From Bacteroidales bacterium (lineage in GTDB: Bacteria; Bacteroidota; Bacteroidia; Bacteroidales; UBA12077): DNA of 58,005 nucleotides. The number at the start of each line of letters is the position of its first letter. The stretch's first letter is position 1. The position numbers and the translations under genes were made by a program. Below, piece by piece: positions 8,847-18,209 of this stretch. The DNA lies in NCBI GenBank assembly GCA_016342685.1, contig JAEINU010000001.1, forward strand, positions 1,396,933 through 1,454,937. Direction: 5' to 3'. The notes beneath the pieces were generated by a model, which saw only the letters and a list, made by a program, of their open reading frames with translations, ran no database searches and was not told where the DNA came from.

Positions 8847-11584
8847 GTCAATTTTTTTATAGGTACTATTATTTGTGCAATAAATCGCCAGTCTTCTTCG
8901 TGTGACATAAATATTTTTCCATCTACACTTTTTAAGCGACTCTGAATATTTGAAAGCCCCATGCCTGTTGATTTTGATTTTAGGTGCAGATCTTTCATGC
9001 CTTTCCCGTTATCGCGGTAGGTAATCGTGATATTTCTTTTTTTATGCTCCAGAAGAATGTCGATTTTTGTGGCTTCACTATGCTTGAGGGTATTATTGAT
9101 TAATTCGGTGGTGATCCTGTAAAGTGCCAGTTCTTTTTCTTGATCAATGCGTTGGTTCCAATCGATGGTATTTAAGCTGGCGTTAATAAGATGACTGGCA
9201 TTGAGTCTTTGGATAAACCCTTTGAGTGCCGATACCAGACCGTAATCGGTTAATGTCTGGGGACTCAGGTTGTTGGATATCTCACGTATGCTGGCAATGG
9301 CCTCGTTAATCGCCTCGTTCGATAAGGAGAAAACTTTCTTCTTACGTTCTTCAGATTTTGTTTTCTCAAGAGTCGACAGGTATAGTTTCATCCCCGAAAG
9401 CAAAGGGCCAATCGTGTCGTGCAGATCGCGAGAAAAACGACTACGTTCGTTCTCTTCTGTTTGGATGATAGCGTTTAGCACATGCCTTTCAAATTCCTGT
9501 CTTTTGCTGATATCCCGAAAGGTTACTAACCAGTGTCGTGAACCTGAATAGTCAATTTGGTTGAGCGACACCTCGGCGGGGAATGTGCTTTTATCTTTGC
9601 GTTTTATGATTGTTTCATATGAGAAAGAGTCGTTGGAAAGTTTCTTTTTTGCTAAAAATTCCCGGGCATTCTTATGATCTTCTTTTTCTACATCCACATC
9701 AAGAATATTCATAGAAAGGAGCTCGTTTTTGTTGTATTGTAAGCTTATGGCAGCTTCTGGATTGACCTCGATAATATCTCCCACAAGACTCATAATGATA
9801 ATGCCTTCGCCTGCTTGCTCAAAAAGAGAGCGCCAGCGTTTTTCACTATCGCGCAGTCGTTTTTCTTCCTGTAGTAGTTTCTGTTCGGCTTTTTTTCTTT
9901 CGGTGATATCGATATGTGTGCCCACAAGCATCCTGGGATTACCATCCTGATCCCATTCTAGGATTTTTCCACGCGAGAGCAGCCAAATCCAATTCCCTGT
10001 TCGGCTGATGATACGAAATTCACAAACATAAACCGAGATCTTCTGTTCTATATAGTTACGTCGACTTTGCTGCACCACTTTTACATCATCGGAATGAATT
10101 AACGAATCAATAAATTCAACATTTTCTGCAATGTCTTTTTTATTGTATCCCAGCCTCTCCCATGTTTGACTACTAAACATGAAAGTTCCCTCTTTAATGT
10201 TATATTCCCATACACCATCTGAACTTACATCCAGCATCATCATTAAACGGTGTCGCCCGTTTTCTAATTTTCTGTTGGCATGTTCTAATTCGTTGGTTCG
10301 TTCTTTTACCAGATCAATCAGGTTATGACGATGCTTATCTAGCTCATTATTTTGTACAATAATTTGCTGTTTTTGTTGCTTTAATACCGTGTTGGCCTCT
10401 CGTAAAGCAGTGGTTTTCTCGTAAACACGCTGGTCTAACTCGCGATTCATAGCTACCAATCGAGAAGCCTTCCTGCGGTTGCGCATCTCATTATTTACTA
10501 ATAGCAGCGCCATTAATAAAATGAAACCCGCAGATATATATAACAAGTATTTGTAACGGGTAAAAAAACCAGGAGGTTTATTGATGATAAGACTACCTTG
10601 AGGTAATAAATTAAGCGAAATATTGTATTTTATGAGTTGGCGATAATCAAATTCTAAATGGTTGTAACCCTCCCTTACGATAGGCAACTGATCGGGATCA
10701 GTACCATTAATAATAGACATGACCAATTCGGCGGCTATGCGCCCCTGATCATAGCCGCTGGTAAGCATACCCCCAACAATTCCTCGATCCAGATAGAATT
10801 CCCAGCCACTGTATACAGGAATAGAGGTCACCTTGCGTATCATCTCTATATTTTCCTGATATGAGATATATTTACCCTTACGATCACGCGTAAAATTAGT
10901 TAACAGAATCACACTCGATGCTGTGAGTTGGTTTACTTGCTCTAATAATTCAGGGATCCTTAAGTCTTCAAAGAATCGATATGTTACCTTGGTATTCAGG
11001 TCGGGCCAGAAATCCTGAATAAACTTTTTATTAATTCGTGCTGATACCGTTTGGTTATCATTAATAATTACAATTTCACTGATAAAAGGATGTAACTGCA
11101 AAATCAGCTCAATATTTCTTTTGAAATCAATATGTTCAGTTACTCCTGTTATCTTGTCCATACCTTTAATTAGCGAGTCGCTAAACTGATCAATGGCACA
11201 AAACACTATGGGAATATCTTTAAAAAACTCATTGCGATGCTCTTGTACAAAGTAGAGTGCATTGTTATCTGACACCAAAATAGCTTCGAAAGGAATATTA
11301 TGATGTTTTGTTCTATAAAGCTGATAAAGCTCTTTAAAATATAAGGAGTCAACGTTTCGTTTTGAATCGAGATATTCAAAATGCACCTCAATATCCTGAT
11401 GGATACCCAATACCGATTGTATGCCCTTTGTAATATTATCGGTCCAACTAAGTCCCTGATGATAGGAATGTAGCACTAGTACTTTTTTCTTTTGAGCCAT
11501 CCCAAAAGCTGAAATACTGAACAGTATCAGTAAGAATAGTATTCTACATGCAAATTTTTGCCATAGATTCATATCTCTACTCAT
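8843..11584 (-). CDS. sensor histidine kinase with ABC-substrate-binding-like sensor domain
   Basis: A 913-residue kinase. After a signal/anchor segment, residues about 32-330 resemble the ABC_sub_bind periplasmic fold (KVLVLHSYHQGLSWTDN, EAILVSDNNAL, IVFCAIDQF). A membrane helix lies near 345-365, then a coiled coil and two PAS domains. A HisKA_3 dimerisation domain carries the phosphoacceptor histidine in FSRDLHDTIGPLLSG. The HATPase domain shows ELINNTLKHSEA, YRDNGKGM and GMGLSNI. Phosphotransfer goes to the overlapping NarL-type regulator. The periplasmic domain probably senses a small nutrient related to the adjacent CstA carrier. The block is richer in G+C than its surroundings. Confidence 0.9.
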   Translation of the reverse strand: MSRDMNLWQKFACRILFLLILFSISAFGMAQKKKVLVLHSYHQGLSWTDNITKGIQSVLGIHQDIEVHFEYLDSKRNVDSLYFKELYQLYRTKHHNIPFEAILVSDNNALYFVQEHRNEFFKDIPIVFCAIDQFSDSLIKGMDKITGVTEHIDFKRNIELILQLHPFISEIVIINDNQTVSARINKKFIQDFWPDLNTKVTYRFFEDLRIPELLEQVNQLTASSVILLTNFTRDRKGKYISYQENIEMIRKVTSIPVYSGWEFYLDRGIVGGMLTSGYDQGRIAAELVMSIINGTDPDQLPIVREGYNHLEFDYRQLIKYNISLNLLPQGSLIINKPPGFFTRYKYLLYISAGFILLMALLLVNNEMRNRRKASRLVAMNRELDQRVYEKTTALREANTVLKQQKQQIIVQNNELDKHRHNLIDLVKERTNELEHANRKLENGRHRLMMMLDVSSDGVWEYNIKEGTFMFSSQTWERLGYNKKDIAENVEFIDSLIHSDDVKVVQQSRRNYIEQKISVYVCEFRIISRTGNWIWLLSRGKILEWDQDGNPRMLVGTHIDITERKKAEQKLLQEEKRLRDSEKRWRSLFEQAGEGIIIMSLVGDIIEVNPEAAISLQYNKNELLSMNILDVDVEKEDHKNAREFLAKKKLSNDSFSYETIIKRKDKSTFPAEVSLNQIDYSGSRHWLVTFRDISKRQEFERHVLNAIIQTEENERSRFSRDLHDTIGPLLSGMKLYLSTLEKTKSEERKKKVFSLSNEAINEAIASIREISNNLSPQTLTDYGLVSALKGFIQRLNASHLINASLNTIDWNQRIDQEKELALYRITTELINNTLKHSEATKIDILLEHKKRNITITYRDNGKGMKDLHLKSKSTGMGLSNIQSRLKSVDGKIFMSHEEDWRFIAQIIVPIKKLT

Positions 11585-11943
11585 TTAACAGCTTTAACAT
11601 CGATGGTCTATAAAAAGTTCATTTCGTCCGGGAACTAAATAATACTTTGACGCCTTGGCAACAAATGCAAAATTAGTCCCGAAAGCTTTCAGTAGGATTA
11701 CAGACCTTTTAGTAGACCTTATGATATGCACTAGGTTAGTGCAGGCTTTATAAAATAGGATATTTATGGAGACGTTTTTTTACAATAATTTCCTAAATCT
11801 CTTAGGCTTTGTCTTTACATTAATTATTTTTTCACATATAATTAATCAGTCAAACTATAATAAATTTTTTGCAAAAAAGAATGTAGTATATATGACATCC
11901 ATATCTATAAAATTATTTTATTTGAAAATAATTACCGAAATAC
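11585..11943. other. gap without a convincing gene
   Basis: This AT-rich gap between the kinase start and the BlaI promoter holds a small TGCACT/AGTGCA hairpin at 11727-11743. A 60-codon plus-strand frame at 11766-11948 is mostly hydrophobic and AT-rich, runs into the BlaI promoter, and has no recognisable similarity; it is not called as a gene. Confidence 0.5.
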
Positions 11944-12001
11944 TTTGACAAAGCAAAAATACATTCTACATTTGTAGAGCATAAAAACAAAACGTAGAGC
12001 A
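11944..12001 (+). promoter_or_regulatory. Bacteroidota-type promoter with BlaI-like operator
   Basis: TTG at 11945-11947, 19 bases, then TACATTTG at 11967-11974 match the Bacteroidota promoter form TTG-N19-TAnnTTTG. The palindrome CTACATTTGTAG at 11966-11977 covers the -7 element and resembles the TACA..TGTA core bound by BlaI/MecI repressors. GTAGAGCA is repeated at 11974 and 11994, 20 bp apart. The regulator's start codon is at 12002, so repressor binding would directly block its own promoter. Confidence 0.65.
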
Positions 12002-12376
12002 ATGCATTTGACAAAAGCTGAAGAACAAATAATGAAATACCTTTGGAAATTAGAAAAAGCGTATCTAAAAAATATTCTTAATCAATTCCCAGAACCTAAA
12101 CCTGCAACCACTACTATTGCGACCTTATTAAAACGCATGATTGACAAGCAATATGTTGGATTTAATCAGCACGGAAGTAATCGGGAATATTTTCCATTAA
12201 TTTCAAAAGAAAAGTATACAAAAGGATTTATGAGTGGAATTATTAAAAACTATTTTTCAGACTCATATAAAAATATGTTTTCTTTCTTTTCAAAAAATGA
12301 AAACTTATCAACCAAAGAAATTGAAGAAATTATTAGCATACTACAAGAGCAATTAGAATCACAAAAAAAGAAATAA
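12002..12376 (+). CDS. BlaI/MecI/CopY-family transcriptional repressor
   Basis: A 124-residue winged-helix repressor. The N-terminal LTKAEEQIMKYLWKLEKAYLKNILNQFPEPKPATTTIATLLKRMIDKQYV is the classical BlaI pattern. The C-terminal half is the helical dimerisation arm where BlaR1-type proteases cleave. It is followed after 2 bp by a BlaR1/M56-like gene, the standard sensor partner. A palindrome over its own promoter supports autorepression. No beta-lactamase lies nearby, so the regulon is something else, perhaps the downstream TPR protein and permease. Confidence 0.9.
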   Translation: MHLTKAEEQIMKYLWKLEKAYLKNILNQFPEPKPATTTIATLLKRMIDKQYVGFNQHGSNREYFPLISKEKYTKGFMSGIIKNYFSDSYKNMFSFFSKNENLSTKEIEEIISILQEQLESQKKK

Positions 12377-12378
12377 TT

Positions 12379-13659
12379 ATGGAAGCATTTGAAATCTACC
12401 TACTCAAATCCACATCATTATTATCAATGCTTTACATTGCTTATTGGTTTACCATTCGAAACGGAAGCTATTATTCATGGAATAGGGTATTTCTATTGCT
12501 ATCATTAGTAATATCCTTTCTATTACCAACATTAAACTTTTTTCCGCAAAATATTGCATCTAATTCTTATAGTTTTATACTTGAGCCATTAGTCGTTAAT
12601 CCCAATTATATTCCAGCTAAATCTATAAATACATCAAATGCATTAAGTATATTAACAATAATATATATAGGAGGCGCCACCTATTTTTGCTTGCGATTTT
12701 TATCGAATATTGCCAGAATTTATTTCCTATACTTTCGATTTCCAAAGTATAAATTTAATGAGTTTAAAGCAGTAATTCTTGATAACGATCAAGCTGCTTT
12801 TACTTTCTTCAATCTTTTATTTATTTCTCGCTCCGACTATGAAAGTGGAAATACTGATGAGATAATAGTTCATGAAAAAGCCCATCGAGATGAATATCAT
12901 TCATTTGATATTATCTTATTAGAGGTAATGACAATTATTCAATGGTTTAATCCTTTCGTATGGCTGTTCAGATTGTCATTAAAATCTGAACATGAATTCA
13001 TAGCAGATAATAAGGTACTGAAAGAAGGTTTTGATAAGCTTGAGTATCAAAAGTTGTTATTTGAGAAAACTCTGGGCATAACAACTTTGAACCTAACTAA
13101 CAATTTTAATTATTCGCTATTGAAAAAACGCTTAAAAATGATGACAAAAAAAACCAATTCAATTATAAAGTTAAAGTATCTACTATCCATGCCAACAATG
13201 CTTCTAATTATGATATTATTTGCAGTAAATCTTAATTCCTATGGGCAGGACGAAATTTATACAGAAGTTGACACAATGGCCCAATATAATGATGGAGGTA
13301 TTGCAGGCATGAGAAAATTTGCCCAACAAAATGTTTTCTATCCAAAATCTGCGATCAAAGATAATATTTCAGCAATCATCTATGTGCAATTTGATATTGA
13401 TGATAAGGGAAATGTTACAAACGTAAAGATTAATCGCAGCGATATAAGAAATAATGAGATTGAAAAGGTTATGGTAACTACTCTTAAGCCTAAAACAAGC
13501 TCTGAAACTACAACTAAATCTTTGGCAGTTTTAGAGGCTGAAGCTATTAGGTTAATAAATTTATTGAACGGCTTTACCCCTGCACTGAAGGATGGAAGAA
13601 ATGTAAAATCACAATATACATTCCCAATCCATTTTCAAATTACAGAAACAGAGGGCTAA
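12379..13659 (+). CDS. BlaR1-like M56 metallopeptidase with TonB-C-like domain
   Basis: A 426-residue membrane protein. The N-terminal half has several hydrophobic segments (about 10-25, 36-55, 90-112). A zinc-protease motif HEKAH lies at 165-169, and a further helix near 265-290 ends in SYGQ. The extracytoplasmic tail (about 300-380: GGIAGMRKFAQQNVFYPKSA, YVQFDIDDKGNVTNVKI) resembles the C-terminal domain of TonB. Such M56 plus TonB-C fusions are common in Bacteroidota. It probably senses an envelope signal and cleaves the BlaI-type repressor encoded 2 bp upstream. The signal is unknown. Confidence 0.85.
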   Translation: MEAFEIYLLKSTSLLSMLYIAYWFTIRNGSYYSWNRVFLLLSLVISFLLPTLNFFPQNIASNSYSFILEPLVVNPNYIPAKSINTSNALSILTIIYIGGATYFCLRFLSNIARIYFLYFRFPKYKFNEFKAVILDNDQAAFTFFNLLFISRSDYESGNTDEIIVHEKAHRDEYHSFDIILLEVMTIIQWFNPFVWLFRLSLKSEHEFIADNKVLKEGFDKLEYQKLLFEKTLGITTLNLTNNFNYSLLKKRLKMMTKKTNSIIKLKYLLSMPTMLLIMILFAVNLNSYGQDEIYTEVDTMAQYNDGGIAGMRKFAQQNVFYPKSAIKDNISAIIYVQFDIDDKGNVTNVKINRSDIRNNEIEKVMVTTLKPKTSSETTTKSLAVLEAEAIRLINLLNGFTPALKDGRNVKSQYTFPIHFQITETEG

Positions 13660-13748
13660 GCTCTTTTCTGAATCTTCAGAATTTGTCGGTTACAATCTAC
13701 ATCTATGTCATTAATTACTATACTTTATTGAAAATAAAACTAGAAGCT

Positions 13749-14630
13749 ATGAGAAAAATTATTTTACTAGCAATAATTATCGGATTTATTTCCTATAATT
13801 CTAAGAATGGTTTAGCCCAAGAGAAAATTGCAGATAACCCAGAACTTATTGAAATCTTTAAAAGCGACCAGTCAGATAGAACTAATCAAATCGATTGGAA
13901 TATTGTACAAAAAAATGATAGTTTAAGGGAAGCAAGAGTCTATAAATTATTAGATTTAAACAAAGTGATTACTTCAGCAGATTATAGCAATGCTGCAATT
14001 GTTTTTCAGCATGGTGGAGACTCCATTGCATATGGAATGGCTGTGAAACTTATGAAAAAATCTATAGAATTAGATTCAACAAGAAGTAAATGGTTGTTGG
14101 CTGCAGCAATTGATAGAGATTTATTAAGTAGAAATAAACCTCAAATCTATGGTACACAGTATTGGAAAAAGAAAGACCAACCATTCGAATTAAGAGAAAT
14201 TGACACAACAAAGATTACTGACGCAGAAAGAATAGAATATGGTGTGGAAACTTTGGCTCAGCAAAGGGAGAAAGTAAAACGATTGAATCGTAAAAAACTA
14301 TCAGAATTACTAAATGAAGGGAAAAGCGTTGATGACATAATACAGTTTGTCAAGCATGAGGATATTAAGAAATCTCAATACGATTTATCTGAAGATTGGA
14401 TAACTCGCTTTGGTTATCAACTTATGTTCCAAGGTGAAAAAGAAGAGGCCCTGAAGATTTTTAAATTAAATACAGAATTGTACCCAACTGGTTTTAACAC
14501 TTTTGATAGTTATGGAGAGTGTCTTTTAGATTTAGGATACAAAGAAAAAGCCATTGTTGCTTATAAGAAATCTTTAGAATTAAATCCAGAGAATAAAAAT
14601 GCTGAAAAAGTATTATCAGAAATGAAATAA
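13749..14630 (+). CDS. exported TPR-containing protein (DUF6624-like)
   Basis: About 293 residues from the ATG at 13749, chosen because the signal peptide (MRKIILLAIIIGFISY... to AQ) begins there; an upstream in-frame ATG at 13683 would bury it. The middle (QKNDSLREARVYKLLD, ADYSNAAIVFQHGGD, KLMKKSIELDSTRSKWLLAAAIDRDLL) resembles DUF6624. The C-terminus holds tetratricopeptide units (EEALKIFKLNTELYPTGFNTFDSYGECLLDLGYKEKAIVAYKKSLELNPEN). It is probably periplasmic. It follows the BlaI/BlaR1-like pair and may belong to that regulon. Function unknown. Confidence 0.75.
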   Translation: MRKIILLAIIIGFISYNSKNGLAQEKIADNPELIEIFKSDQSDRTNQIDWNIVQKNDSLREARVYKLLDLNKVITSADYSNAAIVFQHGGDSIAYGMAVKLMKKSIELDSTRSKWLLAAAIDRDLLSRNKPQIYGTQYWKKKDQPFELREIDTTKITDAERIEYGVETLAQQREKVKRLNRKKLSELLNEGKSVDDIIQFVKHEDIKKSQYDLSEDWITRFGYQLMFQGEKEEALKIFKLNTELYPTGFNTFDSYGECLLDLGYKEKAIVAYKKSLELNPENKNAEKVLSEMK

Positions 14631-14745
14631 CAAAACATAAATTTGACACCTTTTCATTTAATAAACCTTGGTTTGTTAAGGAAATGCCTTAAACTCATAA
14701 CAGTTCATATAATCAGCGATATAAGCAATATTCAAAATTAACAAA

Positions 14746-17127
14746 ATGATAAAACATTATTTAGTTTCTACATTTAGGTTATTTATGAAAAACAAAACCA
14801 TGTTTTTCATAAACCTCATCGGACTTTCAATAGGTTTCGCTTGTACATTTATTATACTTTCGTATGTTCTTAAACAAAATAGCTACGATAAGTTTCACGA
14901 GAAAAAAGACAGGATTTATAGGGTTGTAAATCACAAAAAATCCTATGAAAATAAAACTGTGTATACACCATATATTATGGGAAATCAACTTAAGAACAAT
15001 TTTCCTGAAGTGGAAGCCGTAGCTCAAATACATACCCATAATAAAGTTAAAATCAAAGTTGATAATGAATTTATAATGATTCCTGAGACATATTTTACAT
15101 CGAATGGATTCTTTGATATATTTAGCACAAAAACAATCTTTGGAAATACAGATAATTCATTAACAGAAATACATTCAGTTGTGTTGACAAAAAGTATTTG
15201 TGAAAAGTATTTTGGCAGTGAAAATCCTGTTGGTGAATTTATTGAATTCAAGGTAGATAATGAAATTTATTCATTAAAAGTAACTGCTGTTATTGACGAT
15301 TTTCCTAATGAATCATCCCTTAGTTTTGCTGCATTAATTAGTAAAGAATTGTTTATAAGTCACAAAATTGCTAGTCATGAAAATTTTAAACCTATGAGAA
15401 CAGCTTGGACTGCTACATGGTTTAATACGTATTTTACATTAGCTGCATCTGATAAAATAGATTTATTAACTCAAAAGTGGAATAAATTGGAAGAGAGTGA
15501 ATCTTTTCCAAAAAAGACTTCCCATTTTTATTTTCAAGCACTATTGGATATGCATTTTCATTCTGATGGAATATCTGGTAGTAAGAATCGAGGGAATATA
15601 ACCCATCTTTTATTGTTTTCAGGAATTGGGTTTTTAATATTATTTATTGTTTCTATAAATTATATAATCTTATCGATGGCAAGTTCTGAATCGCGTTTAA
15701 AAGAAATAGGATTAAAAAAAACTGTAGGTAGTCATTCGGGATCCATAAGAAAGCAGCAGTTGGTAGAAAGTTTTTCTATAAGTTTAATAGGATTTATTAT
15801 TGCAATTGTTCTTATTAATTTGAGCATCGATAAAATAAACCTTTTGTTTAATACTCAAATCGAAATTGATCTGTTTGGAAATTGGCAGCAATTAGGAGCT
15901 TTCCTTTTAATCACTATACTTATTAGCGTTATTTCATCGGGATATATTAGTTTCTTTTTGGCACGAAAATCACCCATAGAACTATTAAGTAAAAACACTA
16001 GTTCGATAAAAGGGAAAAACATTCTTCAGTATTCCTTAACCGTTTTTCAGATTCTAATTTTCACGATTCTAATTGCGGGAAGCTATAGTATTTTCAGTCA
16101 GATATCATATTTAAAAGAGAAAAACCCAGGATTCGAAACTGAAAATAGAGTGCATATAACGGATGGGGGTGCAAGTTTTTCGGCAAGTAAATTGATCAAT
16201 TTTAAAGCGAATTTATTACAGTCTTCAGAGATTGAAGAAGTTGCTTCTGGTGTTTGTCTGCCACCAACCGATTGGAAAATGGTGAGCCATATACCTATAA
16301 AGGATGATCCTGAGAATAAAGTGATTGTTGATGTAATTCACGCATCGGGTAATTATTTAAGCTTGATGGGAATAAAACTGGTGCAGGGACGATATCTGGA
16401 TGATCGAATGGCTACTGACTCTCAATCCTGTGTTATAAATAAGAAGACAGCAAATATGCTTAATTTCGAAAATCCACTGGACGAAACAGTTAGAGGTCGT
16501 AATGTCGTGGGTGTGGTAGAAGATTTTCATACTTTCTCGCTTTTAAATGAAAATAATCCAGCACAAATTGTATTAAATAAGCCGACTTACATTCATCATT
16601 TTGTTTTAAAAACTACCGATAAAGGAGAAGAAAAAGCAATGGCTTTTGCCAAGGATGTTTGGAAGAAATATTTTCCAGATAATCAGCCAGAGATTTTTCA
16701 TGTAGAAGATAAAATTAACTCATCGTTTCGCGATGATGACAGACTAAATCATATTATTCTGTTCTTTTGTGTTATATCAATAGTTCTTGCAGCAATAGGA
16801 TTATACGGACAATCACTATTCTCAATTTCTAAAAAGAGAAAGGAAATTGGAATTAGAAAAGTCAATGGAGCTACTTCTTATAAAATTGTATTGTTATTTT
16901 TAAGAAAATATGGAATTTTAACTGTATTAGCCAATATTATTAGCTGGCCAATTGTTATCTATTTTCTTGAGAAGTGGCAATCAAATTTTGTTTACAGAGA
17001 GGATTTGACTTTTAAAGTCCTTATTTTATCGTTTGTTCTTTCTATGCTAATAGTACTTTTAACGGTATTTAAAAATTCTCTTAAAAGTTCAAATACAAAT
17101 CCTATTGATGTATTGAAATACGAATAG
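14746..17127 (+). CDS. FtsX/MacB-type ABC transporter permease
   Basis: A 793-residue inner-membrane protein with the double FtsX layout of Bacteroidota permeases. An N-terminal helix (MFFINLIGLSIGFACTFIILSY) is followed by a large extracytoplasmic MacB_PCD domain, three helices near residues 290-420, a second helix at about 425, a second periplasmic domain and a final three-helix block beginning near 670. KEIGLKKTVGSHSGSIRKQ and KEIGIRKVNGATSYKIV are the repeated cytoplasmic loops. No ATPase gene is adjacent, so its ATPase must be encoded elsewhere. Proteins of this type act in envelope stress response or export. Confidence 0.85.
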   Translation: MIKHYLVSTFRLFMKNKTMFFINLIGLSIGFACTFIILSYVLKQNSYDKFHEKKDRIYRVVNHKKSYENKTVYTPYIMGNQLKNNFPEVEAVAQIHTHNKVKIKVDNEFIMIPETYFTSNGFFDIFSTKTIFGNTDNSLTEIHSVVLTKSICEKYFGSENPVGEFIEFKVDNEIYSLKVTAVIDDFPNESSLSFAALISKELFISHKIASHENFKPMRTAWTATWFNTYFTLAASDKIDLLTQKWNKLEESESFPKKTSHFYFQALLDMHFHSDGISGSKNRGNITHLLLFSGIGFLILFIVSINYIILSMASSESRLKEIGLKKTVGSHSGSIRKQQLVESFSISLIGFIIAIVLINLSIDKINLLFNTQIEIDLFGNWQQLGAFLLITILISVISSGYISFFLARKSPIELLSKNTSSIKGKNILQYSLTVFQILIFTILIAGSYSIFSQISYLKEKNPGFETENRVHITDGGASFSASKLINFKANLLQSSEIEEVASGVCLPPTDWKMVSHIPIKDDPENKVIVDVIHASGNYLSLMGIKLVQGRYLDDRMATDSQSCVINKKTANMLNFENPLDETVRGRNVVGVVEDFHTFSLLNENNPAQIVLNKPTYIHHFVLKTTDKGEEKAMAFAKDVWKKYFPDNQPEIFHVEDKINSSFRDDDRLNHIILFFCVISIVLAAIGLYGQSLFSISKKRKEIGIRKVNGATSYKIVLLFLRKYGILTVLANIISWPIVIYFLEKWQSNFVYREDLTFKVLILSFVLSMLIVLLTVFKNSLKSSNTNPIDVLKYE

Positions 17128-17139
17128 AATTTATTTAAA

Positions 17140-17245
17140 TTATCAGACCAAATTATGCGAGCAATTAAAAATATATTGTAAGACAGTTGAACGATAGCAA
17201 AGATAACATCCCGATAGCTATCGGGATTGTTAGATTGCTAAAAAC
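17140..17245. repeat. intergenic element, copy A (diverged)
   Basis: This stretch just after the permease stop resembles copy B at 37765: both contain AAGATAACATCCCGATAGCT. Here the end of that string belongs to a perfect 20-bp palindrome, ATCCCGATAGCTATCGGGAT at 17208-17227. Other fragments (ACAGTTGAACGATAGCAAAG) resemble the core of copies D and F. It is the most diverged member. Confidence 0.45.
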
Positions 17246-17246
17246 C

Positions 17247-17292
17247 CCGTGTCACTATTGATGATAGTTTATACACGGTTGATTTTTTTTTT
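17247..17292 (+). terminator. intrinsic terminator after the FtsX-type permease
   Basis: CCGTGT (17247-17252) pairs with ACACGG (17273-17278), and an inner ACTAT/ATAGT pair stacks within the loop. A run of ten T follows from about 17283. It would end the BlaI-to-permease transcripts. Confidence 0.65.
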
Positions 17293-17561
17293 ATAATCTA
17301 ATTAACTCTTCTTTGATAGACTCATGTATTTGTAGATGTTATCAATATATTTCAGTTAATAATCTTTTCAATAAAAGCACTACTCCAAAAAAAATAGTTT
17401 TAGGTTTGGTCAAAAGCTTTAGCAAAAAAACAAGCTCTTTTGTAATTCTTGGTTGTGGGTTGGTTTGTGTGAATTACAAATGTGCTTGACTGTGAGCAAG
17501 GGCAAATTTTCTTTTAAGTGCAACCTATTATCAATATAAATCTTTAATAAAAATTTATCTA

Positions 17562-18209
17562 CTATTTGGAAATAGACTCTTCAAAAAAATTTAACTCAAA
17601 CATAGTTGCTTGAACAAAAGCTTCCTGCATTAGTTTCTTTTCATTATTGTTTGAGTTATCAGCTAAACGCTCAACTATTTGAATAAATTTTTTTGTGTAA
17701 TTTTCATATTCACCCCCCTGATAGGTTTCAATCCATTTTTGATATGCATTATTTTCTACTGCATGGGTGAAAATATGTTTTCCAACGCTATTATAAACCC
17801 AAAAACAGGGCAATAAAGCAGCTGCTGCAATATGGTATGTTGATTTTTCTGAATGCTCAATCAAAAAACGGGTATATCCTTCAATGGTTGGAGATTTTGT
17901 TTTTGCTTCTATAACATTGAAAATTTTCAAGTAATGATTATGAAGTTCTTGTTCGATAGCAATACCATCATTTGCTAAAGTCATAAAGAAATCTTGCTCT
18001 GTCGGTTCAGTAGCTTTTTTAGATAAATTTTCAAGCGCTTTTGAATCATCGCGGATATACAAAACATCCTGCGACAAATAATGAGCAAAACACTGGAGCG
18101 GAAGCGTTCCTTTTACCAATTGATTTACGAAAGGATGATTGATTAAATCTAAATAAATAGTTTGTACAGAACTCCATAAGCTCTCTGTAAATTTTCCTTC
18201 AGCTTTCAT
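17562..18209 (-). CDS. tenA: TenA family aminopyrimidine aminohydrolase (thiaminase II type)
   Basis: A 215-residue TenA protein. Family enzymes hydrolyse aminopyrimidine breakdown products of thiamine to HMP, allowing salvage. The catalytic cysteine is Cys135 in AALLPCFWVY, and a C-terminal glutamate pair (NFFEES, 210-211) sits where the family's essential Glu is found. The start overlaps the thiD stop by 1 bp. It is the last gene of a riboswitch-controlled operon containing kinases for both HMP and thiazole, consistent with salvage rather than full synthesis. Thiaminase activity itself is possible but less likely as the main role. Confidence 0.92.
   Translation of the reverse strand: MKAEGKFTESLWSSVQTIYLDLINHPFVNQLVKGTLPLQCFAHYLSQDVLYIRDDSKALENLSKKATEPTEQDFFMTLANDGIAIEQELHNHYLKIFNVIEAKTKSPTIEGYTRFLIEHSEKSTYHIAAAALLPCFWVYNSVGKHIFTHAVENNAYQKWIETYQGGEYENYTKKFIQIVERLADNSNNNEKKLMQEAFVQATMFELNFFEESISK

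Noticed and set aside
11766-11948. 60-codon plus-strand open frame
   Set aside because: AT-rich, hydrophobic by composition, no family similarity, and its end overlaps the BlaI promoter.
12002-13659. Beta-lactam resistance operon
   Set aside because: There is a BlaI/BlaR1-like pair but no beta-lactamase, and the outer domain of the M56 protein resembles TonB-C rather than a penicillin-binding sensor.
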